DNA from: Codonopsis lanceolata
Taxonomy: Eukaryota > Streptophyta > Magnoliopsida > Asterales > Campanulaceae
DNA length: 64,000 nucleotides
Direction: 5' to 3'
Assembly (NCBI GenBank): GCA_013146195.2
Contig: CM028377.1
Span: forward strand, 109,258,540-109,322,539
Positions 22,249-31,302 of the stretch are shown piece by piece (position 1 is the stretch's first letter; the number at the start of each line of letters is the position of its first letter). The notes below the pieces were generated by a model that saw only the letters and a list, made by a program, of their open reading frames with translations, was not told where the DNA came from and ran no database searches. The translations under genes were made by a program, and so were the position numbers.

Positions 22249-23134
22249 AGGTCGGTAGCCAGAGCATAGGACGGTTAGAAACGGCTGGAGACGGCTAGAA
22301 ATTAGTTTTCCATAGGTTTAGAATAGATTTTAGGTTGTATAACATAATTAGTGTTTGTAATTACAAGTATTGAAGATCGATTCATAAACTCATTCATCTC
22401 CATGTGCTGTCCATCTTCAAGGATGAACTAAATCTTCATTAATCTAGGAGGTGGGAGGTAACTTGTATCGAATCTATGCTTTAATTTATATTTATGTTCA
22501 TTCAATTCTTGTTGATTGTGGTGTTTTTCAATCCCTATATTATTTCACTTTGAACAAATGAATGTAATCGTGAATAATAAAGGCCTATAGGTGCGGATAA
22601 CTGCATGATCAATGTGCATATGTCGTACACTAGCTCACCATCATAATAAATTGGACCTATCGATGCACGAGAGTGATAAGTTAGGGCCAGGTTCCATATA
22701 TGACCTAGGTGACAGATAGATCATATGTTCTTGTGCTTAGGATGTAGAATGGATGGATTATTTGGAGATGGAGACTGAACGGTAATTCAACAGGCTATAT
22801 CTATATTTTGTGAACGAACCCAAGAGATTGAATGAAACTTTATTAAAATTAATCTTAGAGGAGATACAAGTGAAACCCTAATCCTAGATTGCCATCCAAC
22901 CATAAGATCTTCATAACCTGTCATTGCTGCTAATTAGTTAAATGTCTGGATAATAATTAATTTAGAATAGAATAAGTATAAAAACCCCCTTAGATTAATA
23001 AATTGCTATCAATAAATCGTACTATCTGTGATCTTCTTGTCTCTGTGCGTTCGACCCTTGCTTCCAAAACTATTCTCCAATAGTCTTGTCCACTTGCAAG
23101 GAAAATAATTAAAATAAGACATTGATCAAGTTTT

Positions 23135-23152
23135 TGGCGACGTTGCCGGGGA
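23135..23152 (+). promoter_or_regulatory. Athila primer binding site
   Basis: TGGCGACGTTGCCGGGGA, six bases after the LTR end. It differs by one base from the TGGCGCCGTTGCCGGGGA signature of Athila/Calypso elements (tRNA-Asp type primer). Confidence 0.85.
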
Positions 23153-23266
23153 CAAGCTATTTTAATTTAATTTAAGTTTTCAGTTTTTATAAAAATAAAA
23201 GTACAAAAAGATTTTATTTTATTTGTTTTTAATAGTTAGTTGTTTTTAAATTGCTTTATTTATTTT

Positions 23267-25060
23267 ATGCACGGTCGTAGATCTTTGAATCTTCAATTGG
23301 TAGAACTGAATCAAGATATAAATAATATTAGAAGGAATCAAGAAGATCTTGAAAATCTAGCAACCCAGCCTGATAATCAAGAACAATTGAATCAAGAGGA
23401 TCCTCTGGTTGATCCTCCAATGGATAATATTAATCAAAATCTTGAAAATCCGGTTCACCCGGTTAATGTGAATCAAAAAGAAGAAGAACCTGCTAGAAGA
23501 AATATGGAAGTAGTTGTGAATCAAAGAACTATTAATGATTTCAGTAGACCTTCATTAAATGTAGTAACATCATGCCTAGTCTTACCAGAAGCAGTAAAGA
23601 ATTTCGAATTAAATGGCCATTATTTTAATGCTATACCTTCTTTTCATGGAATGCCTCACAAAGATCCTGTAAGTTTCTTAAGAGATTATGAATATATGAT
23701 GAGTACTTTTCCTTTAGGAGGGTTGACTAAAGACCAAGTTAAAATGAAATACTTTCCAAGTGCGTTAAAAGAATTGGCAAAGCGATGGTTTATGAATCTA
23801 ACACCTAGTAGTGTTTATACTTGGGCTCAACTTTATGATTTGTTTATCAGTAAATATTACAAACATGCATCCCTCACTGAATATCGAAAACAAATCATGT
23901 CATTCCAAAATGAACCAGATGAAACATTCCATTAGTCTTGGGATAGATTTAAATATCTGCTCATTATGTGTCCTCATCATAATCTGGCTCAACATGTGTT
24001 AGTACTTCAATTTTATCATAGTCTTTCGCCAGGCTTACAAACTATGGTTGATAGTGCCGCTGGTGGTTCTATTAATAGAATGACACCAGATGCACTAGAA
24101 GAATTATTTGAGATGTTAAGTATAAATTCTCAACAGAAAAGTGCTAGAGGTAAAAGTAGAAGTTTATATCAAGTTCAAGAAAAATCAGATACACAAGCTC
24201 AATTTGAAAATTGGCCAATTCAAGAAACATGTGCTTTATGTGGATTATATTCTCATACTACTAATTTTCGTCCATCAAGTGCTATGTATGCTGAACAGGC
24301 TAATGCCATGAACGTATACTCTCAAAAACAAAGGAATGATCCCTACTCAAACACATATAATCCTGGTTGGAGGAATCATCCTAATTTTTCTTGGGGAGGA
24401 AATAAACCTTTACAACCTCAACAATTTCAGCCTCAACAACCACAACCTCAACAATTTTCAAATCAAGGTCAATTAAGAATTGAAGAAGTTCCAAAACAAG
24501 ATGGAACAAGTAAAGGTCAAGCTGTCCTGATAAAATATTTACTTGAAGAAGTTGAAAATTTAAAGAAGCACATTGCACAATCCGAGAATGAGAAAAGAGA
24601 TGAAGGGAAGTTCCCTAGCCAAACCGAGCAAGCAAAATCAATCATTGTTTTGCGAAGTGGTAAAGTAATAGGTGAAGAGGTAAGTGATCATGTTCAATCT
24701 TCTAATGTGCTTGATGAAGTAGACAATTCTGAAAAAGAAGTTGAAAAAGATAACAATGAAGATAATCGAACAACTAATCAAGAGGTAGAAGTAGAAGTTC
24801 AAAATAAAGAGAAAGAAGTAGAAATTCAAAATAAAGAAAATCAAGTAGAAGTAGAAAAAGAGATAGAACAAGAAGCAGAGGAACCTTATGTGGCTCCACC
24901 ACCATATGTTCCTCCAATTGCTTCCTTTTTTCGCTTAAATATGTTATCGTTATTTCCTTTGCTTAAAAATATTCCCTTTATGCTAAGTTTTTCAAAGATC
25001 TTCACTCTAAGAAACACAAATTTGAAAACAATGAGAAAACTATTGTTTCTGAAAACGTAA
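23267..25060 (+). pseudogene. gag: Athila gag remnant
   Basis: The ATG at 23267 (MHGRRSLNLQLVEL) is preferred; the frame opens slightly upstream. The capsid-like core reads FHGMPHKDPVSFLRDYEYMM, LKELAKRWFMNL and AQLYDLFISKYYKHASL. A TAG at 23936 interrupts FH*SWDRFKYLL, where the family usually has Glu. The same frame resumes (MCPHHNLAQHVLVLQFYHSL) through a cysteine motif CALCGLYSHTT, of which only a partial knuckle is left, a Gln/Pro-rich stretch (24410-24450), and a Glu/Lys/Val-rich acidic segment (24700-24880) to EEPYVAPPPYVPPI. After that the sequence is scrambled by indels and stops at 25058. Confidence 0.85.
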
Positions 25061-25932
25061 GTGCTGTTTTACAACCCGAACTTCCCTAAGTTGAAAGATC
25101 CCGGTAGCTTTAATATCCAAGTCTCTTTGGGAAGCTCTAAAAGATGAAAGCCATGCTAGATCTAGGAGCAAGTATTAACTTGATGCCTTTTGCGGTCTAC
25201 AAACAATTGGGGTTAGGAGAACTAAAACCCACTAATATGTTCTTACAATTAGCTGATCGTTCAGATAAACATACTTTGGGTATAGTGGAAGACATCATAG
25301 TTTAGGTTGATAAACTAATCATTCCATTCGACGTTGTGGTCTTAAAGATGGAAAGGAAAATTTGCACATATAATGAAGTTCCTATCTTGTTAGGCAGACC
25401 TTTTATGGCCACTGCCAATACTATGATAAATGTTAAAAATGGTAAACTTTCAATGTCAGTCCTAGGTGAAACTGTCGAAATATTTGTTTTTGATGCTATG
25501 AATAGACCTAGTGACATGAATGCATGTTTTTCCATAGATGAAATCGAAAAATTAACTACTCCAACTTTTGAGGAAAATAATGAAGATGACGACTATGGGA
25601 AAGATGTATTTATAGTTTATGATGATAGACCTATCCCTCCCATAAAAATTGATATTGAAGAGATAGAAAGAGAAATAGAAGAAGAAGAAAGACAAAAATT
25701 AGAAGCTTTTAAAAATAAGAATCAAAATAATATGGAAAAAGAATCAAAATCAGAAATTAAATCTGATAAAATAGAAAAAGTAGAGGACGAAATTAATGAA
25801 GAAGAAGAAGTAGAGATTTTAAAATCTCTTTTTGAAGAAATTGAAGTAGAGGATAAAAAAGTAGAAAATAAGGAAGATGTTAAGGAAGAAAATAATAAGG
25901 AGGTTAAAGTAGAAGAAATAGTTAAACCATAA
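25061..25932 (+). pseudogene. Athila protease and acidic linker
   Basis: Aspartic protease with active site DLGASINLMP at about 25160-25188 (D-x-G-A-S is the usual Athila form), then PTNMFLQLADRS and the flap/C-terminal parts CTYNEVPILLGRPFMATANTMIN (LLGRPF intact, about 25390-25410). A TAG at 25303 interrupts before VDKLIIPFDVV. From 25540 a very Glu/Lys-rich linker leads to a stop at 25930 (EEIVKP*). The reverse frame of this linker is an open but meaningless Ser-rich ORF. Confidence 0.8.
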
Positions 25933-27370
25933 AATTTTGAATTTATTCCATCTGTTAAATCTCCTCCAGTGGAAGAATTAAAGCCATTACAACCCCACTT
26001 AAAATATGCATTTTTAGGGGAAGGTAAAACTTTGTCTGTTATAATAGCAGCAGATTTAACTGAAGAATAAGAAGCAAGTTTGTTAAAAGTTTTATGGACA
26101 CATAGAGAAGCCATAGGATGGTCCCTAGCCGATTTAAAAGGTATTAGTCCCTCTATGTGCATGCATAAAATACATTTAGAAGAAGGTAGTAAGCCTTCAA
26201 GAGAAAGACAAAGAAGACTTAACCCTCACATGGAAGAAGCCGTAAGAAAAGAAGTCCTTTGTCCCTACAAGAACTATTACTGGTTATAGAATGTGTATTG
26301 ATTTAAGAAAATTAAATGCGGCAACTAGGAAAGACCACTTTCCCTTGCCATTTATTGACCAAATTCTTGAAAGACTAGTCGGTCATGAATACTATTGTTT
26401 TCTTGATGGTTTTTCTGGTTACAACCAAATAACTGTAGCACCCGAAGACCAAGAGAAAACAACATTTACATGTCCTTTTGGTACTTTTGCTTTTAGGAGA
26501 ATGCCCTTTGGACTATGTAATGCACCGGCCACCTTTCAAAGATGCATGATATCTATATTCTCATATTTAGTAGAAAGATGTGTTGAAGTTTTCATGGATG
26601 ATTTTTCAGTTTTTGGAAATTCTTTTGATCATTTCCTAGAAAATCTTACATCAGTCTTAAAAAAATGCTGTAAAACAAATTTAACTTTAAGTTGGGAGAA
26701 AAGTCACTTCATGGTCAAACATGGAATTGTCTTAGGGCATGTTGTATCTAGTAAAGGCATTGAAGTCGATGAGGCGAAAATAAAAGTTATTTCACAATTA
26801 CCTCCCCCAACTTCTGTTAAAGGTGTTAGAAGTTTTCTAGGGCATGCTGGCTTCTATAGAAGATTTATAAAAGATTTTTCCAAAATCTGTAAACCTCTAT
26901 GTAACTTGTTAGCAAAAGACAATGAGTTTGTTTTTGATCAAGAATGCTTAAATGCATTCAATTTATTAAAAGAAATATTAACCACTGCCCCTATTTTATC
27001 TGGCCCCGATTGGTCTCTCCATTTCGAAATCATGTGCGATGCATCAGATTTTGCAATTGGAGCCGTGTTAGGACAAAGGGTAGATAGAAAGCCACATGTG
27101 ATACATTATGCTAGTAGAACTCTAAATGATGCACAACTAAATTATACAACAACAGAAAAAGAATTTTTGGCAGTTGTGTATGCATTAGAAAATTTTAGAC
27201 CATATCTATTAGGATTAAAATTAATAATATTTACTGATCATGCTGCCCTGAAATATTTATTGAGTAAGAAAGATGCTAAACCTAGACTAATTAGGTGGAT
27301 GCTATTATTGTAAGAATTTGATATTACAATCAAGGATAAAAAGGGAACTGAAAATGTCGTAGCCGACCAC
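25933..27370 (+). pseudogene. pol: Athila reverse transcriptase and RNase H
   Basis: The frame from 26080 reads LWTHREAIGWSLADLKGISP and ends at 26287. The next frame from 26291 reads MCIDLRKLNAATRKDHFPLP. The join lacks about 30 codons that the family normally has (the K-W-V-S-P-V/V-P-K-K part of the fingers), so I infer an internal deletion near 26255. Downstream RT is open: CFLDGFSGYNQI, MPFGLCNAPATFQRCM, and the catalytic FMDD at 26591-26602. RNase H follows (MCDASDFAIGAVLGQ, TTTEKEFLAVVYA, FTDHAALKYLL). One TAA at 27310 breaks before EFDITIKDKKG; ENVVADHLSRL follows at about 27350. Confidence 0.88.
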
Positions 27371-28782
27371 TTGTCTAGATTAGAATTTTCACCCTTACTT
27401 GAACGTCAATTTCTTGACGACCCAATTCCTATAAATGAAGATTTTCCTGATGAACAACTTTTAGCAATCAAAGATTCAGGCCCATGGTATGCTGATTTTG
27501 TCAATTATTATGTGTCTGATATCATAAATCCTGATTTTGATCACTATCAAAAGAAGAAATTTTTGACTGAAGCAAAGAAGTATTTTTGGGAAGAACCTCA
27601 TTTATATAAAATGTGTTCAGACTCTTTAATCAGGCGATGTGTTCCAGAAAAAGACCAACAAAGTATTGTGGAATTCTGTTATGAATACTCTTGTGGTGAT
27701 CATTTTAGTGGAAATAAAACTGCTAGAAAAATTTTACAATCTGGTTTATATTGGCCGACTGTTTTTAGAGATTGTGATTTATTTTATAGGACTTGTGATA
27801 ATTGTCAGAGAACTGGTGGAATAGGAAAAAGAAACGAAATACCCTTGCACACTAATATGGTTGTTGAAATTTTTTATGTTTGGGGAATTGATTTTATGGG
27901 TCCTTTCCCCGTCTCTAACAACCGTGAATATATTTTGGTAGTTGTTGATTATGAATCCAAATGGATTGAAGCCATAGGTACTAAAACAAATGATAGTAAA
28001 ACTGTGGTTAAATTCGTAGAAGATCTTTTTGCCAGGTATGGAGTACCTAAGGCAATAATCAGTGATCAAGGAATGTATTTTACTAATAAATTATTAAATA
28101 ATGTCCTTAAGAAACATGGTGTAACTCACAAGTTAGCTACACCCTATCATCTACAGACATCTGGCCAAGTAGAGGTTAGTAATACCCAAATAAAGCAGTA
28201 TTAGAAAAGATCGTTAGGCCTAATCGTAAAGAATAGGAAGCTAAACTTAAGGATGCTTTATGGGCATACCGAACTGCCTATAAGACTCCAATAGGAATGA
28301 GCCTATACCGAATGGGATATGGCAAAACATGTCATTTACCAGTTGAAATTGAACATAAAGCTTATTGGGCGGTCAAAGACTTAAATTTAGATTTGACATT
28401 GGATGGTGAGGAAAGATTGTTCCAATTAAATGAATTAGAAGAACATAGGCTAAATTCATACGAAAATGCTAAAACGTATAAAGAAAAGACCAAGAAATAC
28501 CATGACATGGGATTGGCCAAAAAAATGTTTCGACCAGAATTGAAAGTTTTACTTTTCAATTCTAGATTGAGGTTATTCCTTTGAAAATTAAAATCTAAGT
28601 GGTCTGGTCCTTTTACAATCGTTCGAATTTATCCTCATGGAGCTATTGATATTAGAAATCCAAGAACTAACGAAGTGTTTAAAGTCAATGGACACCGACT
28701 CAAACCATATCTCGAACCAATGTCAGTTGAACGAACAATTGAATTAATTCGTTTAGTTGACAATGCACCACCCGATGACTAG
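27371..28782 (+). pseudogene. Athila integrase
   Basis: The open frame 27371-28203 covers the zinc-binding region (HFSGNKTARKILQSGLYWPT, then CDNCQR) and the DDE core: WGIDFMGPFP (about 27882), AIISDQGMYFTN (about 28055) and SGQVEVSNTQIK (Glu, about 28170). A stop at 28201 and a frame change follow. The frame from 28297 gives MGYGKTCHLPVEIEHKAYWA, ELEEHRLNSYENAK and the chromatin-proximal C-terminus. After another break near 28583 the family end reads SKWSGPFTIVRIYPHGAI and stops at the TAG at 28780. Confidence 0.87.
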
Positions 28783-29121
28783 GTTTGTAGTTGGGTCGAG
28801 CCAAAGACGTTAAACAAAGGCGCTAAGTGGGAGGCAACCCACTATGATGAATTTTAATTGCTTTTGTAGTTAATTTAAATATGTTATTCTCCGTTAAATT
28901 TAATTTTGGACATTTAATTTTGAAATTAAATATGCCAAAATCCAAGTTTGGGGGAGAAAAGCATCTTAATGTTGTATTTATATGTTGCTAATATAGTTAG
29001 TTTAGAGTTTTTGTAGAATTTTTATAATGCGGGGAAAGTGGCGTGCGCGGAACCTAACGGAGGAACCTAAGCTGTTAAAGCGCTAAAAAGGAAAAGGAAA
29101 CAAGAGAAGCAGAATCTGCCC
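28783..29121 (+). other. Post-pol spacer of Athila with first polypurine tract
   Basis: No gene. It has the conserved Athila post-pol motif GGGAGGCAACCCA (28829-28841), preceded by GTTAAACAAAGGCGCTAAG. It also has a polypurine tract AAGTTTGGGGGAGAAAA at 28944-28960, the same type as the tract at 30914. The rest is AT-rich. Confidence 0.65.
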
Positions 29122-29287
29122 ACCTTGCGGATGCAAGGTGCCCTAGGCCTTGCGACCGCAAGGTCCCCAATAAATGCGGTTATCGTGAACGGCAGCATGC
29201 AGACGTGGGAATCAGTACCGTTTGACTGCCGACCTTGGGGACGCAAGGTAAAAGAGACCTTGCGACCACAAGGTGTCTTTATATAAG
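29122..29287 (+). promoter_or_regulatory. Internal U3-like module: four phased palindromes plus TATA box
   Basis: ACCTTGCGGATGCAAGGT at 29122, GCCTTGCGACCGCAAGGT at 29147, ACCTTGGGGACGCAAGGT at 29232, ACCTTGCGACCACAAGGT at 29257. Each pair starts exactly 25 bp apart, as in the LTR at 22055-22180. TATATAAG follows at 29280-29287. Between and around the palindromes I see no alignment to the LTR. With the polypurine tract at 28944 the order PPT, palindromes, TATA copies a U3. It could drive the downstream ORF; this is inferred. Confidence 0.6.
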
Positions 29288-29728
29288 GGTGTGCCGGGTT
29301 CTTCAAACAGATCACCAAAAAATCATCCTCCTTCCTCAAGCAAAACAACGGCCGGCCCTCCTCCTCTACAAATCGTGAGATCTTCAAGCAAGTCTTCCCA
29401 AATTCCGGCCATTCTACAAAAAAAATACTCTCCTCTTCAACTTCCCTCTCACTTTCATCCCCATTTCAAGTCATTGAAGGAAAGAAGAAGGAATCCATTT
29501 TTGCTTAGGCAAAGAAGCTTGAACTCGGCGACTCTCCACCATAAAAGCGGCAAAACCAAGTAATTCTAACCCCTCTTTAATTTTTGCGTACAATAATATA
29601 TGCATGTTAGGGTGTTAGAAAAATTGACGTGGATATAATTTTTGCATGCATTAGGTGCAATTTTTAGTTTTTAATTTTAAAATAGAAAAATATTTTAATA
29701 TTTAATATTTTTATTTTGTGCTAAAACT
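29288..29728 (+). other. Leader upstream of the post-pol ORF
   Basis: About 440 bp without a credible gene. It reads like a 5' leader: C/T-rich start (CATCCTCCTTCCTCAAGC), and a possible donor AAGTAATTC near 29560 followed by AT-rich sequence to 29725. I find no clear acceptor AG just before the ATG at 29729. Confidence 0.4.
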
Positions 29729-30700
29729 ATGGCCCCTAAGCGTAGAAATCTTGGCCCTCTACTTATTGCCTGTTGAGGAGGAAGAACCAAATTATGACCA
29801 CCGCCGCTTTATTTCCTATGAGGCCTCGGAGAATGTTGCAAAAGCTCTCCAAGTCCTTGATTCCCGAGGGGATTCAAAGCTGCCAAGTTTGGCCTCCACA
29901 ATGCATTTTTTAACACGTAGGTGGGGTCTTCTGATTGAGTCTCCGGGCAAGGCAATCGTGGCTATTGTTCGTGAGTTCTATGCCAATGGCTGCATTGGCA
30001 TAGATGGTGGGGTTTTAGAGACTAGTAATGTTAGGGGCATTAGTGTTAACTTTTTCGTCCCAAAGCATTAACATGTATTACGGCACCTCAACTTTACGGA
30101 GGGTGACGGCGACTATAGCACCCACCTTCACCCCTATTCTGTTGAGGTGGTCAATGCGACCATCTCCCATCCCGGTGTGGTGTAGGACCCAAAACCGCAA
30201 CCCACCATTCGGTCCACGCACCATGGAGGAGTCCTTCCTCTTGAACACGACCAAGCCCGTGTTCAAATTTATCTGCTCCCGCCTTATGCCTACCGGTCAT
30301 CAACACCGCACAAAGATTTGACTTGGGCTAAGAGCCGTCTGATCTACACCATCATGACTTGTGGGTCTGTTGATGTCGGCCGTCGATCAACGACCAAATT
30401 AAGACCCCGATTAGAGGTACCACAAATGCGGGTTCGCCCCGCATTTGATTACCTGGACTGTAAGGACGCTGGAGTGAGATGGCTCGACACGGAGAGGTCG
30501 AAAGACGGGCCCGCTATCACTAGGCCATTTTGTTGAGCACCACCAAAGCACCGCGATAGAGGTTTCTCACTTGGAGGAACCCGAAGAGGAGGAGATGGAT
30601 CCACTTGTGGAAATGTCCAACAGTTGGAGGAAGGCCCTCCAACCGATATATGGTGAGTCGCCAGCTTGGCACAAATGCGCCTTCCTGAACTCAATTATTT
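29729..30700 (+). pseudogene. Post-pol (env-position) ORF of Athila, plant transposon protein domain
   Basis: The ATG at 29729 reads MAPKRRNLGPLL and then shifts frame. The next frame gives YDHRRFISYEASENVAKALQ, FLTRRWGLLIESPGKAIVAI and VREFYANG (29790-29995), the pattern of the putative plant transposon protein domain found after pol in Athila elements. Where other Athila-group elements carry an env-like gene, this ORF shows no signal peptide or transmembrane segment, so I do not call it an envelope. Further pieces (GVSVNFFVPKH, DLTWAKSRLIYTIM) show it continued to about 30400 before decay. At least three frame changes. Confidence 0.6.
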
Positions 30701-31167
30701 GGGTGGTTTAACACCTGTGGACAAAATTTTCCAATTATTACTGCCACCCGGCACATCCCGAGTTTCGTCCTCATTCATTATTTCCTCGACTCACCTTGAG
30801 TTGAGGCCCCAGTTTCACCCTCTTTCGTTAGGTGGGCCTGCTGTCCTTTTGATATTGCCCTTCCCATCAAGCCTCTCCATATGTTCCTCAATTTTGGGGA
30901 CAAAATAGAATTTAAGTTTGGGGGGGGATTCAAGCCAGTCTTGCTTGAGGTCTATCTTAAGGAGGAGTGGAGTTGAGCTACGTTTTAGGATGGGGAAAAT
31001 TTTCTTTTCCCTCTATCTTGTTTTCCTCCTCACCCGCCTTTCTTGCTTTTTGAATTTTTCTTGTTTTGGTATGTTGCCTTGACGAGAATACTATAATTTT
31101 GGATGCTCGTGGATTCTCTCATCATTGGGATCCATCATCAATTGTGTCATCAACATCTCAATTTTCT

Positions 31168-31171
<4 letters not shown>
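30701..31171 (+). other. Athila 3' UTR with second polypurine tract
   Basis: No gene. AAGTTTGGGGGGGGATT at 30914-30930 is a strong polypurine tract. The LTR start TGATCG expected after it is absent; instead untranslated-looking sequence continues to the TA run. Either the true PPT lies in the gap or the 3' LTR was lost. Confidence 0.55.
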
Positions 31172-31202
<31 letters not shown>

Positions 31203-31302
31203 NNNNNNNNNNNNNNNNNNNNNNNNNNNNNNNNNNNNNNNNNNNNNNNNNNNNNNNNNNNNNNNNNNNNNNNNNNNNNNNNNNNNNNNNNNNNNNNNNN
31301 NN
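31172..31302. other. (TA)n run and 100-N assembly gap
   Basis: A TA dinucleotide run (31172-31202) leads into N at 31203-31302. Exactly 100 N is the convention for a gap of unknown size. Sequence left (Athila) and right (element B) of it is not physically linked by the data shown. Confidence 0.97.

Larger units (their letters stand above)
21839..23128 (+). repeat. Athila 5' LTR
   Basis: The LTR starts TGATCGATG and ends ATTGATCA, with inverted ends TGATC...GATCA; length 1290 bp. U3 carries four 18-bp palindromes (22055-22180) and a TATA box at 22240. The last 544 bp align with 53652-54196, with 9 substitutions in the first 168 aligned positions and one 4-nt indel. Confidence 0.9.
21839..31202 (+). 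mobile_element. Athila-lineage Ty3/gypsy retrotransposon, 5' LTR to post-pol region
   Basis: 5' LTR (TGATCGATG ... TTGATCA), Athila-type PBS, gag, protease, RT, RNase H, integrase, the post-pol GGGAGGCAACCCA motif, and a post-pol ORF in the position of the Athila env-like gene. Two polypurine tracts (28944, 30914) follow pol. The 5' LTR is inserted in element A's 3' LTR (left flank TAAAG). The 3' LTR is not seen before the gap. A 3' LTR piece at 53652-54196 is the same family but its flank (TGGAG) does not match TAAAG. Coding frames carry a few breaks only, so this copy is younger than A. Confidence 0.9.
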
